Positions 52,354-63,729 of a stretch of DNA of 64,000 bases are shown here, piece after piece; the stretch's first letter is position 1; every line of letters begins with the position of its first letter. Source of the DNA: Entophlyctis helioformis (Eukaryota > Chytridiomycota > Chytridiomycetes > Chytridiales > Chytriomycetaceae). The notes under the pieces are model-generated. The model searched no databases. It was not told where the DNA came from and saw only the letters and a program-made list of their open reading frames with translations. A program made the position numbers and the translations under genes. Location of the stretch: NCBI GenBank assembly GCA_025526915.1, contig JAHLKH010000074.1, forward strand, positions 54,487 through 118,486. Reading direction: 5' to 3'.

Positions 52354-54770
52354 ATGACTTCGTTGCTGCCGACGCTGGGGCTGTTTACGAGCCCGTTTGA
52401 CGACCTGGTTGGTGAGTGGGCGGTGGTGGTGGTGGTGGTGTGTGCGTGGTGGCGGTGATGATGGTGGTGGTTGTGGTGGTGTAGGACGTCGCAGCCGAGC
52501 TCATCGACCCTGGCACTTGCGTGTCGATGCTGCTGCCGTGCCACCACATGGTCCGACGACAACGACGACGACGACGGCGACGACGACGACGGGCAGACAA
52601 GGCGACGTCGGAGAACCTGCCGGTGGGCACCGAGGACATCGCCGCCAACCTGGACATTGCCGACAAGATCAAGAGCAAGGAGGTGGCGGCCCGCGCGGCC
52701 GTGCAGACGCTCAAGCGGCGCATCAACCACCGCAACCCCAACGTGCAGCTCATGGCGCTCAAGGTGCGTCTGCTGCGTGTGGTGGTGGTCGGCATGGTGG
52801 TAGTGGTGGTGGCCGTGATGGTGGTGGTGGTGGCAGTCGTGCTGACCCGTGCCGCCAGCTCACGGACACGTGCGTCAAGAACTCGGGCAGCCACTTCCTG
52901 GTCGAGGTGGCCTCGCGCGAGTTTATCGACAACCTGGTGTCGCTGGGCCGCTCGCTGGTAAGCCGGGGCTGCCTTTGCTGTCTGCGTGAGTGTGTCTACG
53001 TGCGTGGGCTGATCGCTGCGTGGGCTGATCGCTGCGTGGACGGCGTGGCAGACGGCCAACGCCGAGGTCAAGAGCAAGACGCTCGGGCTCATCCAGTCGT
53101 GGGGCATTGCGTTCAAGTCGCGGCCGGAGCTGTCGTACGTGTCGGAGATCTACGAGACGCTCAAGCGCGACGGTAGGCCGCATCTGCATCTGCATCATGT
53201 CGTGTCGCATCGTATCATGTCGTGTCGTGCTGTGTGCGATGGCTGACGCGAGTGGCAGGCGCCAACTTCCCGCCCGTCGAGTCGGCTGCGTCTGCGGCTG
53301 CCATCATCGACACCAAGACGGTAAGTGGTGGCGGCTGCTCACATGCATGCAGGGATGCGTCTTTTTCCAACTGGCGGTGGGACTGACACGGATGGCCAGG
53401 CACCCGAATGGACCGACAGCGAGATCTGCATGCGCTGCCGCACGGCATTCACGACGTTCAACCGAAAGCACCATTGCCGCAACTGCGGACAGACGTTTTG
53501 CAACGACTGCTCGTCGAAGCGGCTGCCGCTGCCGCTGCTTGGCGTGACCGAGGCTGTGCGTGTATGCGACTCGTGCCACACCAAGCTGACGTCCAAGAGC
53601 GCGTCGGCGGGCGGCGACCGCGTGTCGGTGAGTGCCACGAGCGGCAGTAGCAGCAGCAGCAACGGCACAACGCGGGCACAGGAGCTCGCACGCAAAGAGG
53701 AAGACGACCTGGCGAAAGCCATTGCAGCGTCGCTGGCGCTCGAGAGCGGTGGACGCAGCAGCAGCAGCACGGCATCGTCGACGCCTGCCAAAGCACCGGT
53801 CAAGCAGCAGTCGAGCGTGCGGTTCAGAGACGAGCGGTCGCCGTCGCCGCCCGCCGCGTCGGCTGGTCACGGCGACGATTCGGACGACGAAGATCTCAAG
53901 CGTGCGATTGCCGAGTCGCTGCGGTCGTCGCAGGCCACGCAGCCGACCCGGCAGCCCACATCGTCCGTGTCGTACGGCTCGACAGCAATGAATGCGACGT
54001 CAGCTGCTGCTCCTGCTGCTGCTCCTGCTGCACGGGCTACGGTCACGGCCAGCACGACGGCCACGGCACCCGAGATTTCAGCGACGGAGCTGGAGACGAT
54101 CCGGCTGTTTTCGGAGCTCGTCGAGCGGCTCGAGGCGGACGCGGCGGCGGCGGGGATGGGGGCGAGCACGCTCAACCCGACGCAGCTTGCGGCGTTTTAC
54201 GGGCAGGTGGCGCCGATGGCCGGCAAGCTGCACGCGGGGCTCGAGCAAGCGGCTGCGCGGTACCGCGGGCTGTACGACATGAACGAGGGGATCAACGAGG
54301 CGGTGCGGGCGTACGACGCGCTGTTGAAGGCCCGTGTGGATCTTGCGGCGCAGCGTGCCGGTGGTGGTGCGCCGTATTACGGTGCAGTGGGTGTTGCGCA
54401 GGGACAGCCGCAGCCGCAGCCGCAGCCGTGGGGTGCACAGGGACAGGTGCAGGTGCAGCCGCAGCCGTACTCGTATGGCGTGCAGCCTGGCCACCATGAG
54501 GCGGCCGTCCAGCCGCAGCAGCCGCAGCCGCAGCCGCAGTACGCGTACGGACCGCCTGCCGGATACGCCCCCCAGCAGCCGCCATACGGCCAGCAGCCCG
54601 GTGTGCCCGTGTATGCCAGCCAGCCATATGCTCAACAGCCACTGCCACAACAACAGCAGCAGCAACAACCGCTGCAGCAGCAGCCGGTGTACGGCCAGCC
54701 GCCTGTCCAGCACCAGCAGGCACCGCCACCGCAGCCGGTTGTGCAGGAAGCGCCGCTGATTGAGCTGTGA
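52354..54770 (+). CDS. VPS27: VPS27-like ESCRT-0 subunit (VHS-FYVE-UIM)
   Basis: Six exons: 52354-52411, 52597-52763, 52859-52957, 53052-53172, 53259-53320 and 53400-54770 (625 aa). The VHS domain fills residues 1-150 ([37 protein letters not shown]). The FYVE finger at about 172-235 is complete: [19 protein letters not shown] and VRVCDSC, so it should bind phosphatidylinositol 3-phosphate. Two ubiquitin-interacting motifs follow ([14 protein letters not shown] and [15 protein letters not shown]). A helical [18 protein letters not shown] segment matches the HSE1-binding core. The tail is Gln/Pro-rich and ends LIEL, a clathrin-box-like motif. It sorts ubiquitinated cargo on endosomes. The first intron is long (185 bp) and rich in GTG/ACG repeats. 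Confidence 0.93.
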
Positions 54771-55036
54771 ATGGGGGCAGCACCTTGACCTGGACTCTGC
54801 CTTGCGATCGCGTTCGCGTCGTGCTGCGGCCCGTCACGCGTCGCTGCCGGTTGCCCCGTTGCCCCGTTGCCCGCCACCCACGCCATGGCCAGCATGTACC
54901 GACATTAAGAAAATGAACAGTTTCATTGAGTGCAGCCAGAGCAGCCAGTGCCGCCAATGGCATGCAAGGGACAGAAGAATGGACAGAGAGAGTAAGTGTG
55001 CGTGTGTAAAAGAGAGACGCGACACGCGACGCGCTG

Positions 55037-58000
55037 TCAGTCGTCGCCGTCACCGCGGCCAGTCTTGAGGTCAACGGCGACCAGACCCACGAGGTACTTG
55101 TCACCAAACGGCGGCGAGTATTTGCGCGGATGGTTGCGGTCGGTCGACACGCCGCCGGCGACGCCCGCAGCAGACATGGTGGCGCCGAGGCGGCCCATGC
55201 GCATAAACACGGACCGCGGCACGCCCACGTCGGCGAGAAACAGGTCGCCGACGAGGCCGCCGGCGGCAGCGCGCAGGTGGCCCGTCTTGGGCAGGCCCAT
55301 GGCGACGGTCCATTTGGGGCGGATGTACGACAGGGGCGACGAGACGTAGCCCGTGGCGGCGTGCACGCCGGACGGCATGTCGATGGACAGCGTGAGCGTG
55401 GACTTTGACGACCCGGCCCAGAGGATCATGGCCGTCGTGGACTGGCGGTCTAGGTCTGTGGGGAGGTCGAGGAGCGTCTGGTGCGAGCCGAGGAGGGCGT
55501 CGATGATGGCGTCGACGGGGTCCGAGACGAAGTCGGGCAGGTCGCTTGGGGACTTGACGAGCACGCCCCCCGTGGGCAGGAATATCTTTTGCTGATACGC
55601 GATGATCTGCAGGTGGGGGCGAGGGTGGGTTAGGCCAAGGCGTGTGCGTGCGTGCGTGCGTGCGTGTCTGCGTGTCTGCGTGTGTGCGCAGTCCAAGTGG
55701 CGCGGCGCTTACATTGGCAAGCTCGGCGTCTTGGCCGACCATGCACACCATGACACGGCACTCGTGGTTGGCAAGGTGGCGTGCGGCTGCAAGGCCGTAT
55801 GCCCCCGTCTTGTTGTTGCCGGCGAGCACCACGACAAAGGGGCGGTCGTTGTGGTTGCCTGGCCGGATGCGCCGACTGCCGCCCAACGCCTGCATGACCA
55901 TCATGGCCACGCCACGCCCGCCATTCTCCACCATCTGCTCGTCGTTTGGCCCTGTCTCGTTGACTGTTCCAGCCCACCGCGTGCTCTCCGTGTCAGTCGC
56001 GCAACGCGAGTCTCTCGTGCACAACAACAGCAGCACCAAGCGGCTGGTTCATGCAGCGGCGTACCTGCAATCCGCTCAATCTCGAGCATCTCGGCGGGCG
56101 TGACGGTGGGCACATACACGCCCGTGGTGCTCTGCAAAAAGAGTCGCGGCCCTCCAGGTGCATCCGGCACGCCGTCCCTTGGAATCCGGGGCGGGGCCGA
56201 TCCATCGCTCGGCATCTGATCTGCGCGGCTGTAGACATCATAGTCATCGTCGCTCGCGTCGACGCCTGGCCGCTCATCCACAATCAAGTGCCGCGGCACG
56301 TCGCTCTCGAGCTCTGATGCATCCACCTCTGCCTCGTTTCCCGTCTCGTCGCTCGATGTCGAATCCAGCACGTTCTGAGTGTGTGGCATGCGCTGCATGA
56401 GGTTGTGCTTGACAGGCGCAGCAGCCGAGGCAGACGGCGGGAGCATGGCTGGACCTGCGTCTTTCCGTTTGTTGTGGCTGACGAGTCTGCTCTCTGGCGC
56501 GACGGGATCGTTGACGCGCATCTCGGCAAAGATGCGGGTCTTGTCAAAATTGGACAGCGACGCCTGAAAGTCAAAGTCTTTGGCGAATCTGTGCGGGTCG
56601 ATGAATCCAAAAGCCTCGGTGGTCGGCTCGGCACGGTGCTTCCTGCGCGACCGTGGCGAGTCCTGTAGGGAGGTGGCCACGGACAAGACGGGAGGGCTGG
56701 TTCAGATACAGACACGACAAGGACACCAAGGCGGGCTGGCAGCACGACAGAGTCAACGTACAGCTCCGACCTTTGAGGGCTGATGTTGGTGTTGGTGTGG
56801 ATGAGGGGATGACATTTTCCGGGCCGGGTAGTTGCTGCCATTTGCGCTGCCGTTGTGATTAGCATTTGGATTGGGACTGGCGTGGGTATAGTTATGGGCG
56901 TGCAGGCTGGGCTCTTGGTCGGCATTCAAGTGGCTGCTGCCTCTGCGCGATGGCGTGGCTCTTGCCGACGGGTCCTTTGAGCGCCTGCCAGAGGCCGAGC
57001 GAGGGCGGTCGCCACGGGCAGGCTTTGACGTTGGTGCGGCGGATGGCGGGCGATCGATGACGGGCGGTGTGCCGCTAAAGGCAAACTCTGCAAAGTCGAT
57101 GGATGCGATGGCCTGCTCGATGGACGCGTCTGGGTTTGTGTTTGTGTTTGAGTAGGCTGTGTTGGCTGTGTTGGCTGTGTTGGGGCTGTGGTGGTCGGGG
57201 TCGGTGTGCCTGGAGCGCTGCGACGAGTTTTGGCGCGACAGCCGCGGCGGGTCGAGAGGGATGACGGGCGGCGCGTACTGCGGGTGGGGGAGATGCGATG
57301 GATTTGTGTGAGAAAAGGAAAAGGAGAAGGAGAAGGAGAAGGAGAAGGAGAAGGAGAAGAGAAATCGATGTACAAATGGATAGATACACATCAATATATG
57401 TATAAATGTGTATATAAAAGTATATATAAGGGGCATGAGACACTTACCGAGACAATGGCGGGATCGCGCAGGACGGCGGCTGTTGCAGCCGCAGCCGCAG
57501 CGGCTGTGGAGGACGGGGAAGGGGAGGAGGGCAGCGGCGATGACGCCGATGCTGCCGGCAGCGACCACGAGTGCTGGCGAGAGTAGACGGACGACGGCTG
57601 GTACTGCAGCAGGTGCGGGGGAATGAGCAGGTGCGGCACCTTGAACGGTTGCTGCTGCTGCTGCTGCTGCTGCTTGGCGAGAGGCGGCACGCCTGCAGGA
57701 CCCACCGCAGGACCCACCGTTGGACCAGGGCCAGCAGGGCCAGCAGGGCCAGCAGGGCTTACGGCACCAACCGCAAGCGACGAGTCGTGCAGAATGGCCA
57801 GGTCGGCCACGAGCGAGCCTGCCACGGCGTGCCGCTCGAGCCGCTGCTCGACGCCGTGCACGCACAGGCGCACTGTCGGGTGTGGAGGGGGTTGCCGTTG
57901 TGGCATGCATGCGTGAGACACGGCGGCACGGTGAGACACGGCGGCACGGTGAGACACGCACCGTTGACGAGCGACAGCTGCGAGGTGGCCGGGTCGACCG

Positions 58001-58202
58001 CGCTCACCACGCCCTCGACCACCACGCCCGTGGTCAGCGACAGCCGCACGGCCAGCCCGACAAACGACTGTTGCTGCTGTTGCTGTGGTTGTTGTTGTGG
58101 TTGTTGTTGCTGTGGTTGTTGCTGTGGTTGTGGTGGCCGTGGTTGCAGCCGCTGCTGGTGCTGGTGGTGGCCCTGCGAGACGGGCGGCGGGACGGCGGGC
58201 AT
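55037..58202 (-). CDS. EDC3: EDC3, enhancer of mRNA decapping
   Basis: Six exons on the minus strand: 58202-57962, 57872-57448, 57277-56762, 56662-56065, 55951-55713 and 55606-55037 (862 aa). After a Gln-rich start, an Lsm-like domain runs at about 45-95 (SFVGLAVRLSLTTGVVVEG, SQLSLVNG), which binds DCP2 and DHH1. The FDF motif at about 420-440 reads FDFQASLSNFDKTRIFAEM. The C-terminal YjeF-N domain from about 595 shows VVVLAGNNKTGAYGLAAARHL and SIDMPSGVHAATG, as needed for dimer formation. It is a cytoplasmic P-body scaffold. The linkers are Pro/Gln/Asn-rich, in line with phase-separating P-body proteins. Its ATG is only 84 bp from that of EF-1beta. Confidence 0.92.
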
Positions 58203-58286
58203 GGGCCGTGTTGCGCCTGCGTGGGCAAGATGCCCAACGAGTGTCTCACGCTGTTTCTGCACTTCCCCCTCCAGATCACTGCCATT
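58203..58286. promoter_or_regulatory. 84-bp divergent spacer, EDC3 / EF-1beta
   Basis: Only 84 bp separate the two start codons. Just before the EF-1beta ATG the sequence CTGTTTCTGCACTTCCCCC TCCAG (58249-58274) looks like a strong splice acceptor, so EF-1beta may have a 5'-UTR exon further upstream, inside the EDC3 gene on the other strand. Confidence 0.45.
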
Positions 58287-60135
58287 ATGGGTTTCGCTTC
58301 GCTCGACACTGCTGCCGGCCACGCCCAGCTCAACTCGTTCCTCGAGGACAAGTCGTACATTGAGGGGTGCGTCTGCCGCCTGTCGCCTGCGTCGCTGCTC
58401 TCTTGTCTCTTGTCTCTCGCCTGCCTCTCCATCCACCTGCGCCTGCACCCTCCTGCACCCTCCTGCTGCGTCTGCGTCTGCCCCCAGCCGCCGCCGCCGC
58501 CCTGATCTCTTTTTTTGGCTGTCTGCGTCTGCGTCTGCGTCTGCGTCTGCTGCGAGCCAGCCAGCCAGCCTTAGATCACTTGGCCGTGCGTGCGTCCGTG
58601 CGTGCTGGTCTGCAGTATGCGCTGCTGTAGGTGCTGCTGGTCTCGTGGCTGCTGCCTACCCCCGCTGCCCACCCCCTACCCTATCTCCCCCCTCTTCCCT
58701 CCCACCGACCGACCGCCCGCCCGCCCGCCCGCCCGCTCGCTGCCTCGCCTTGCAACCACCGACGGCCGCTGCTTCCAAAACATTCCTGGGCAGGCTTGGG
58801 CGGGACGAGCCTGTGCATGGCTCTGCATGGCATGGGACGGCTCTGCAATGCTCTGCAGGCATGGGACGGCACAGGACTCGCAGTGATGAATACCTTTGGT
58901 CCGTGTTTCGGAGCGGGCGTAAGACCCCCGCATCTGACCGACACCACAAAGCCGCAAGGCATCTCTGAGCGCTGTCTCTCTCGCTGTCTCTCGCCGTCTC
59001 TCGCTGTCTCTCTCTCGCCGTCTCTCTCCCTCTCTCGCCATTCGACATGCACTGACCCTCGTGTGACTCGCTCCCGATGACTGCATCCGTCCGTCCATCC
59101 ATCCAGCTTCGTCCCCTCGCAGGCCGATGTCGCCGTCTTCGAGGCCGTGAAGAAGGCTCCCGCCGCCACCTACCCCCACGCTCTCCGCTGGTACAACCAC
59201 ATTGCCTCGTTTGGCGCCGAGGTCAAGACGTACGTGTGCACTCCGCCTGCTCTGCTATCCTCTGCTCTGCTACTGTCCTGATCGCTCGGATCTCGGCTGC
59301 TGACACTTGAACTCTATCGCCCTGCCCTTGCCCCTCGTCTGCAGCTTCCCTGGCACCAAGAAGGCTGCCTCCGCCTACGGCCCCGCTGCCGCCGCCGCCG
59401 CCCCTGCCGCTGCCAAGGCTGCCCCCGCCGCTGCCGACGAGGACGACATTGACCTCTTTGGCTCTGACGACGAGGAGGAGGATGCCGAGGCCGAGCGCAT
59501 CAAGGCCGAGCGTCTTGCCGAGTACAACGCCAAGAAGCTTGCCAGTAAGTCGAGTCGCCCGCACTCTGGCCCAGCCAGGCCCAATGCCCGTCTGTGGATG
59601 CGATGTGGGAGGACTGGCGGCCAAGCAGATGTGATGATCCCGGCATTTGTCTCTGGCTTTTTGCCGATGACGACAAACCACCGGCTACCTAAACTTTATT
59701 CTGATCGCAGTCGCCGCCACTCCACGCCTTGCCTGGCTGTCTGGCTACCTGGCTGGCTGGCTGTCTCTCGGCACTCTGCTACTCTCTACTGACTGACTGA
59801 TCAACCGCCTGCCTGTTGCACTCTGAATCCATCCGCTGTCTGACGCGTCTGCAGAGCCCAAGCCCGCTGCCAAGTCGCTCATCATCCTCGACGTCAAGCC
59901 CTGGGACGACGAGACCAACATGACCGAGCTCGAGGCCGGTGTCCGCGCCATTGAGCTGGACGGCCTCGTGTGGGGCAGCTCCAAGTTTGTTGCCATTGGT
60001 TACGGCATCAAGAAGCTCCAGATCACCTGTGTCGTTGAGGACGACAAGGTCGGCACCGACGATCTCTCTGACCAAATCGCTGCCCTTGAGGACTACGTCC
60101 AGTCTGTTGACATTGCCTCGTTCAACAAGCTCTAA
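58287..60135 (+). CDS. EFB1: Translation elongation factor 1-beta (eEF1B alpha)
   Basis: Four exons: 58287-58366, 59107-59229, 59345-59544 and 59855-60135 (227 aa). The N-terminal GST-like part ([20 protein letters not shown]) is followed by an Ala-rich hinge, the acidic [20 protein letters not shown] casein-kinase-type stretch, and the guanine-exchange domain ([53 protein letters not shown]). The protein reloads eEF1A with GTP during elongation. Codon use is strongly biased (GCC, AAG, GAG), as for a highly expressed gene. The first intron is 740 bp, the longest in the window apart from none larger, and hosts a snoRNA. Confidence 0.96.
58876..58943 (+). ncRNA. SNR18: U18 box C/D snoRNA in EF-1beta intron 1
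   Basis: Box C GTGATGA at 58883-58889. The guide TTGGTCCGTGTTTC at 58896-58909 is exactly complementary to the universally conserved large-subunit rRNA segment GAAACACGGACCAA. A degenerate D' box (CGGA, 58909-58912) follows the guide at once, and box D CTGA is at 58934-58937. TCG (58878-58880) and CGA (58939-58941) can close the terminal stem. U18 directs 2'-O-methylation of neighbouring A and C in this rRNA segment (25S A649/C650 in yeast), and yeast U18 is encoded in the intron of EFB1, the gene for the same protein. Guide, boxes and host gene all agree. Confidence 0.85.
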
Positions 60136-60263
60136 GCGACTGCCTCAATCCAATTGCATTATACACCACCTCCCTGCTTTTATGGACATTCACTTTCGAG
60201 ACGCTTGTCAGTTGGCTGTCTGAGGGCCACACGAGAAACCCACTGCATCCTTTCATTCATGCA

Positions 60264-62454
60264 TCACCAAGGCACAAAGTCAATATCAGGGAGCTTGGCG
60301 GCCGTCTCGTCAAGAGGCGGCGCAGATGGATCGGCAATGGATGCATAGGCGTCCGTCATTGCCTCCAGACACTTGATATGGATCTTGAGCCGATGCGTAG
60401 CCGGTAGACTCATCAACGTGCCAAGAAACGAGACCGTCAAACGCGCAATGTCGTGCACTGTCAACTGGTCGAGGTAGTTCTTGAGAAGAAACCGGATCGC
60501 CTTGGCATTGCGGCATTTGATTACAAGGTCGATTGCCTTGCGCGTGAATCCCTCTTGGCGATGCACAAGCAGCCACTCGGCAACCTCCACTACTTCTGGG
60601 TCATACAGACGATCCAGCACATGATCCATTGCCTTGGTCGTGCATCCTTCGGTGCGGTTCTCGTGGAGCCAAACAACAACATCCAGTCGTCCCCACAACA
60701 CTGCATCGTCCATCGCGTCCGTTGTACATCCATATCCGTGCTCGTGCAACCACTTGACTCGTGGCAGGTCGCCAAGACGAGCAGCAAGGTCCATCGCGCG
60801 TGTCGAGCATCCCTCGCCTCGGTTCTTGTGGAGCCACTCGAGCATCTCCAGCCCCTCCCTGCTCTCTTGCTGAAATCGGTCCTTTGCAATTCCATCGAAA
60901 ATTTTGTAGCCAAGCTTGTTCCATCCCAAACTCGTGCATCCCTCTTGCCGATTGGCGTGGAGCCACTTGGCCATGTCATAGTGCGCATACTGCAAGGCCC
61001 AGTCCATCGCCTTGGTCGTGCATCCATATCCATACTCGTGCAGCCACTGCACCACTGCCATTCGTCCACAACCAGCAGCACGATCCATTGCGTCTTCAGT
61101 CCCCTGGTATCCCTTGCCGTGCAGCCAGATGACAACGTCCAGGAACCCGCCCTCTGCCGCCCATACTATCGCCCACTCGGTGCAGTCCAACTGTGTGTTG
61201 CCCCATAGCCACTCCAGGATGTCCAGTCGCCCACCCATTGCCGCCCAGTCCATCGCATTGTCTGAGCACGCGTCGCTGCCCGCCTCGTGCAGTAGCTTGA
61301 GCACATCGAAATGGCCGCGATACGCCGCATAGTCCATCACGAGGACATTGCGCTCATAGCCGCTGTACTGATCGTCAACAAAACCGTAGATGAGCCGCAA
61401 ACGCCGCACATCGACCGTCTTGCGCTCGAGAATGAGATGCCGGAGGAGATCCGTGTAGCCGTACTCGATGGCTGCGCGTGCCATGTTGATGGAGATATCA
61501 AAGTCCAGCAGGTCGAGCCAGCAGTTCCGCATCGGGACATGGATCAAACGATACTCTCCAAACGTATGCCCCAGAGGCTTCTCCGCTTGCTGCTCGTTTT
61601 GCTGCTGCTCATCGTTGTCGACTGCCGCAGAACCGTCATCGGGGGTTTTCGACTGGCGCAGGGCCGTCCTCGGGGTTGAGCTGGAGCGCCTCGACGCCTT
61701 GCTGCAGCTGATCGTCGAGATTGTTGACAACCGCCTCGTCGCCGTAAACGTTCGCCAAACGGTCTCGATCCTTGTTCCGAGACGGCTGATTGTCATTAGG
61801 TGCCACCAAGCAGAGTCGCTCGTACATGGACCGAGTCTGCACGTATTCCAAGCAGTTTTCGTTTGCATAGTAAGCATGCCGCCGGTGCAGACGAGGAGTG
61901 TGGCAACGATAACAGCTGTTTTTGGCGTATTCAGGCAGCCGCGCCAGATCGCCCTGCCACTCGAGCTTGAATGCGTCGCACCACACGAGTGTATGAAAGA
62001 ATCCATTGGCGGACTTTGTCTCGGCGAGTGTTGGCTCGTCGCCGCACAGGAACCGAGTGAGCGGGCCCGCGAATCGCAAGATGAGCAGCTGCAGCTCCCT
62101 GGGCAGCCTGTCCCAGCGGTTCGGCAGCGGCTGGCCGACTTGCTCAGCGGCCAACGCCGGTGTGCGGACTGGCTGCTGGGATATCTGCGACTTATGTTCC
62201 TCGTCATAGTCAATGAGGGTATGGCCGATAACGATACACTTCTCAACGAGTGACACGCTGTGGAGCAATGAGATGCCGCTGTCGCCGAGGATGAGCAAGG
62301 GTCCTTGGACGCCAAACAGCGCAAACGAGGCATTGCCGAGGAGCGGAAACAGCGTGTCGTAGAACCACGCCAATGCGCGTATCATTTGGTAGGCTCGCTC
62401 CGGCTTGTGCTGCTGCAACACGGCTGCAAGCAGCCTGGCCGTCCACGGCTTCAT
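60264..62454 (-). CDS. F-box-like / ankyrin-repeat protein, one frame change
   Basis: Minus strand, intronless. Residues about 113-135 (WDRLPRELQLLILRFAGPLTRFL) form an F-box-like helix. From about residue 330 there are ten or more ankyrin-type repeats in a degenerate form common in chytrids and giant viruses: AMDWAAMGGRLDILEWLW, AMDRAAGCGRMAVVQWLHE, AMDLAARLGDLPRVKWLHE. Each repeat starts near CTT.AMD and ends with a WLHE helix. At about 61660 the frame changes by one base at a CCCCC run (ENP/DDGSAAVDND); one C fewer joins both parts, giving about 730 aa. Such proteins often recruit targets to SCF ubiquitin ligases; the target here is unknown. Confidence 0.72.
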
Positions 62455-62612
62455 CGTCGTCAGCAGTTACGCGACTGTCGTCGACCTGGTTGAATTCGAA
62501 AACAATAACGAAACCGAGACCACAACACGTGACTTCGAAACACGGCCAACAGTCGCGCGCCGCATGCAAGCCACCTCTCCTGAAACATTCAACAGAGCCA
62601 CAGACGCCGGCA

Positions 62613-63695
62613 ATGGCAGTGGCGCTTGCATGCCAATGGCTACTGCTCGCTCTGCTCGCCTTGCATGCCCTCGACGGTACACACGCCCAGCCCACGCTGC
62701 CCGCCGGGCTCTGTCCGGCTCGCACTCTGGCGACAGTTCCCTTTGCGCGACCCGACTCGCTGGCCGTCTGTCTGTCTGGCCCGCCCGCCTCGCCAGCCCC
62801 GTGCGAAGCATCGCTCGCATTCCAGTCGCCAACCACGGCCGTTTGGCGCCGAAACGGAAACTCGCAGTGTCTTGGTGCCAAAGACGCCAGCCCGGCTTCG
62901 TACGTCGCCCGTGTTTTAGCCTGTTGTGTATTCTGCGGGCCACAGCTGCTGACCATCAGTGTGCACCGACAGGGGAATATCCGCCTCGCGTCTCATCAAG
63001 CTCGTTTGTGGCGGCTCCACTGACCCGGACGCGCTGTGCATCGTCAGTCTGCGCTACGTGCTGCCAGATTGCACAGGCCCGTTCGAGTCTGTGTCCTTTT
63101 CGACATTCGAGTGCGTGGGCTGCGCAAACACCAGCTTGAACAAACTCACGCCGTCGGCAGATGCACGCGGTGTTCCACGCGTCCCTCCTGCGCCATCCGC
63201 CGAGATCCTGCGCAAACTGGCCATCCCGGGCGTCTGCGATATCGATCGCACCATCATTCATGTCCTCACAGCCGCCCAGGCCAATGCGTTGCCATCCGAT
63301 GCTCCGCCCGACCTGCCCAGCTCAGTCGACGCGACGCCGCGATCGCCACAGCTGGGATCGACACAGGGCGTGCCCAAAGTCCCCGTCTCCAACACGTCAA
63401 CGCCGTCACCCGACAAGGACGGCGACAGCTCGTCCGCTGCCCGCACCGTGTTTGACTCGCTGTCCAAGCCCAACCTCATCTTCATCTGCGTCGTCGGTGC
63501 CATCACGCTCATCTTTATTGTGCTCATGGTCCTCTCGTGCATCTACGGGCCGCGCTTCCATTACTCGAAACGCACGTGTAGGCCAGGCGGTTGCTTCCCG
63601 TTCGTGCGTCGCCGCAACAGCGTCTCGGCGGAACACGGTAAGGCGCGTACAGCCGTTCTGCCAACGTCGACGCAAGACGTTGCAGTGCAAGGGAA

Positions 63696-63729
<34 letters not shown>

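Noticed and set aside
58965..58968. Alternative D box (CTGA at 58965) for the U18 snoRNA
   Set aside because: It would give a longer RNA with a poorer terminal stem; CTGA at 58934 gives about 65 nt, close to known U18 size.
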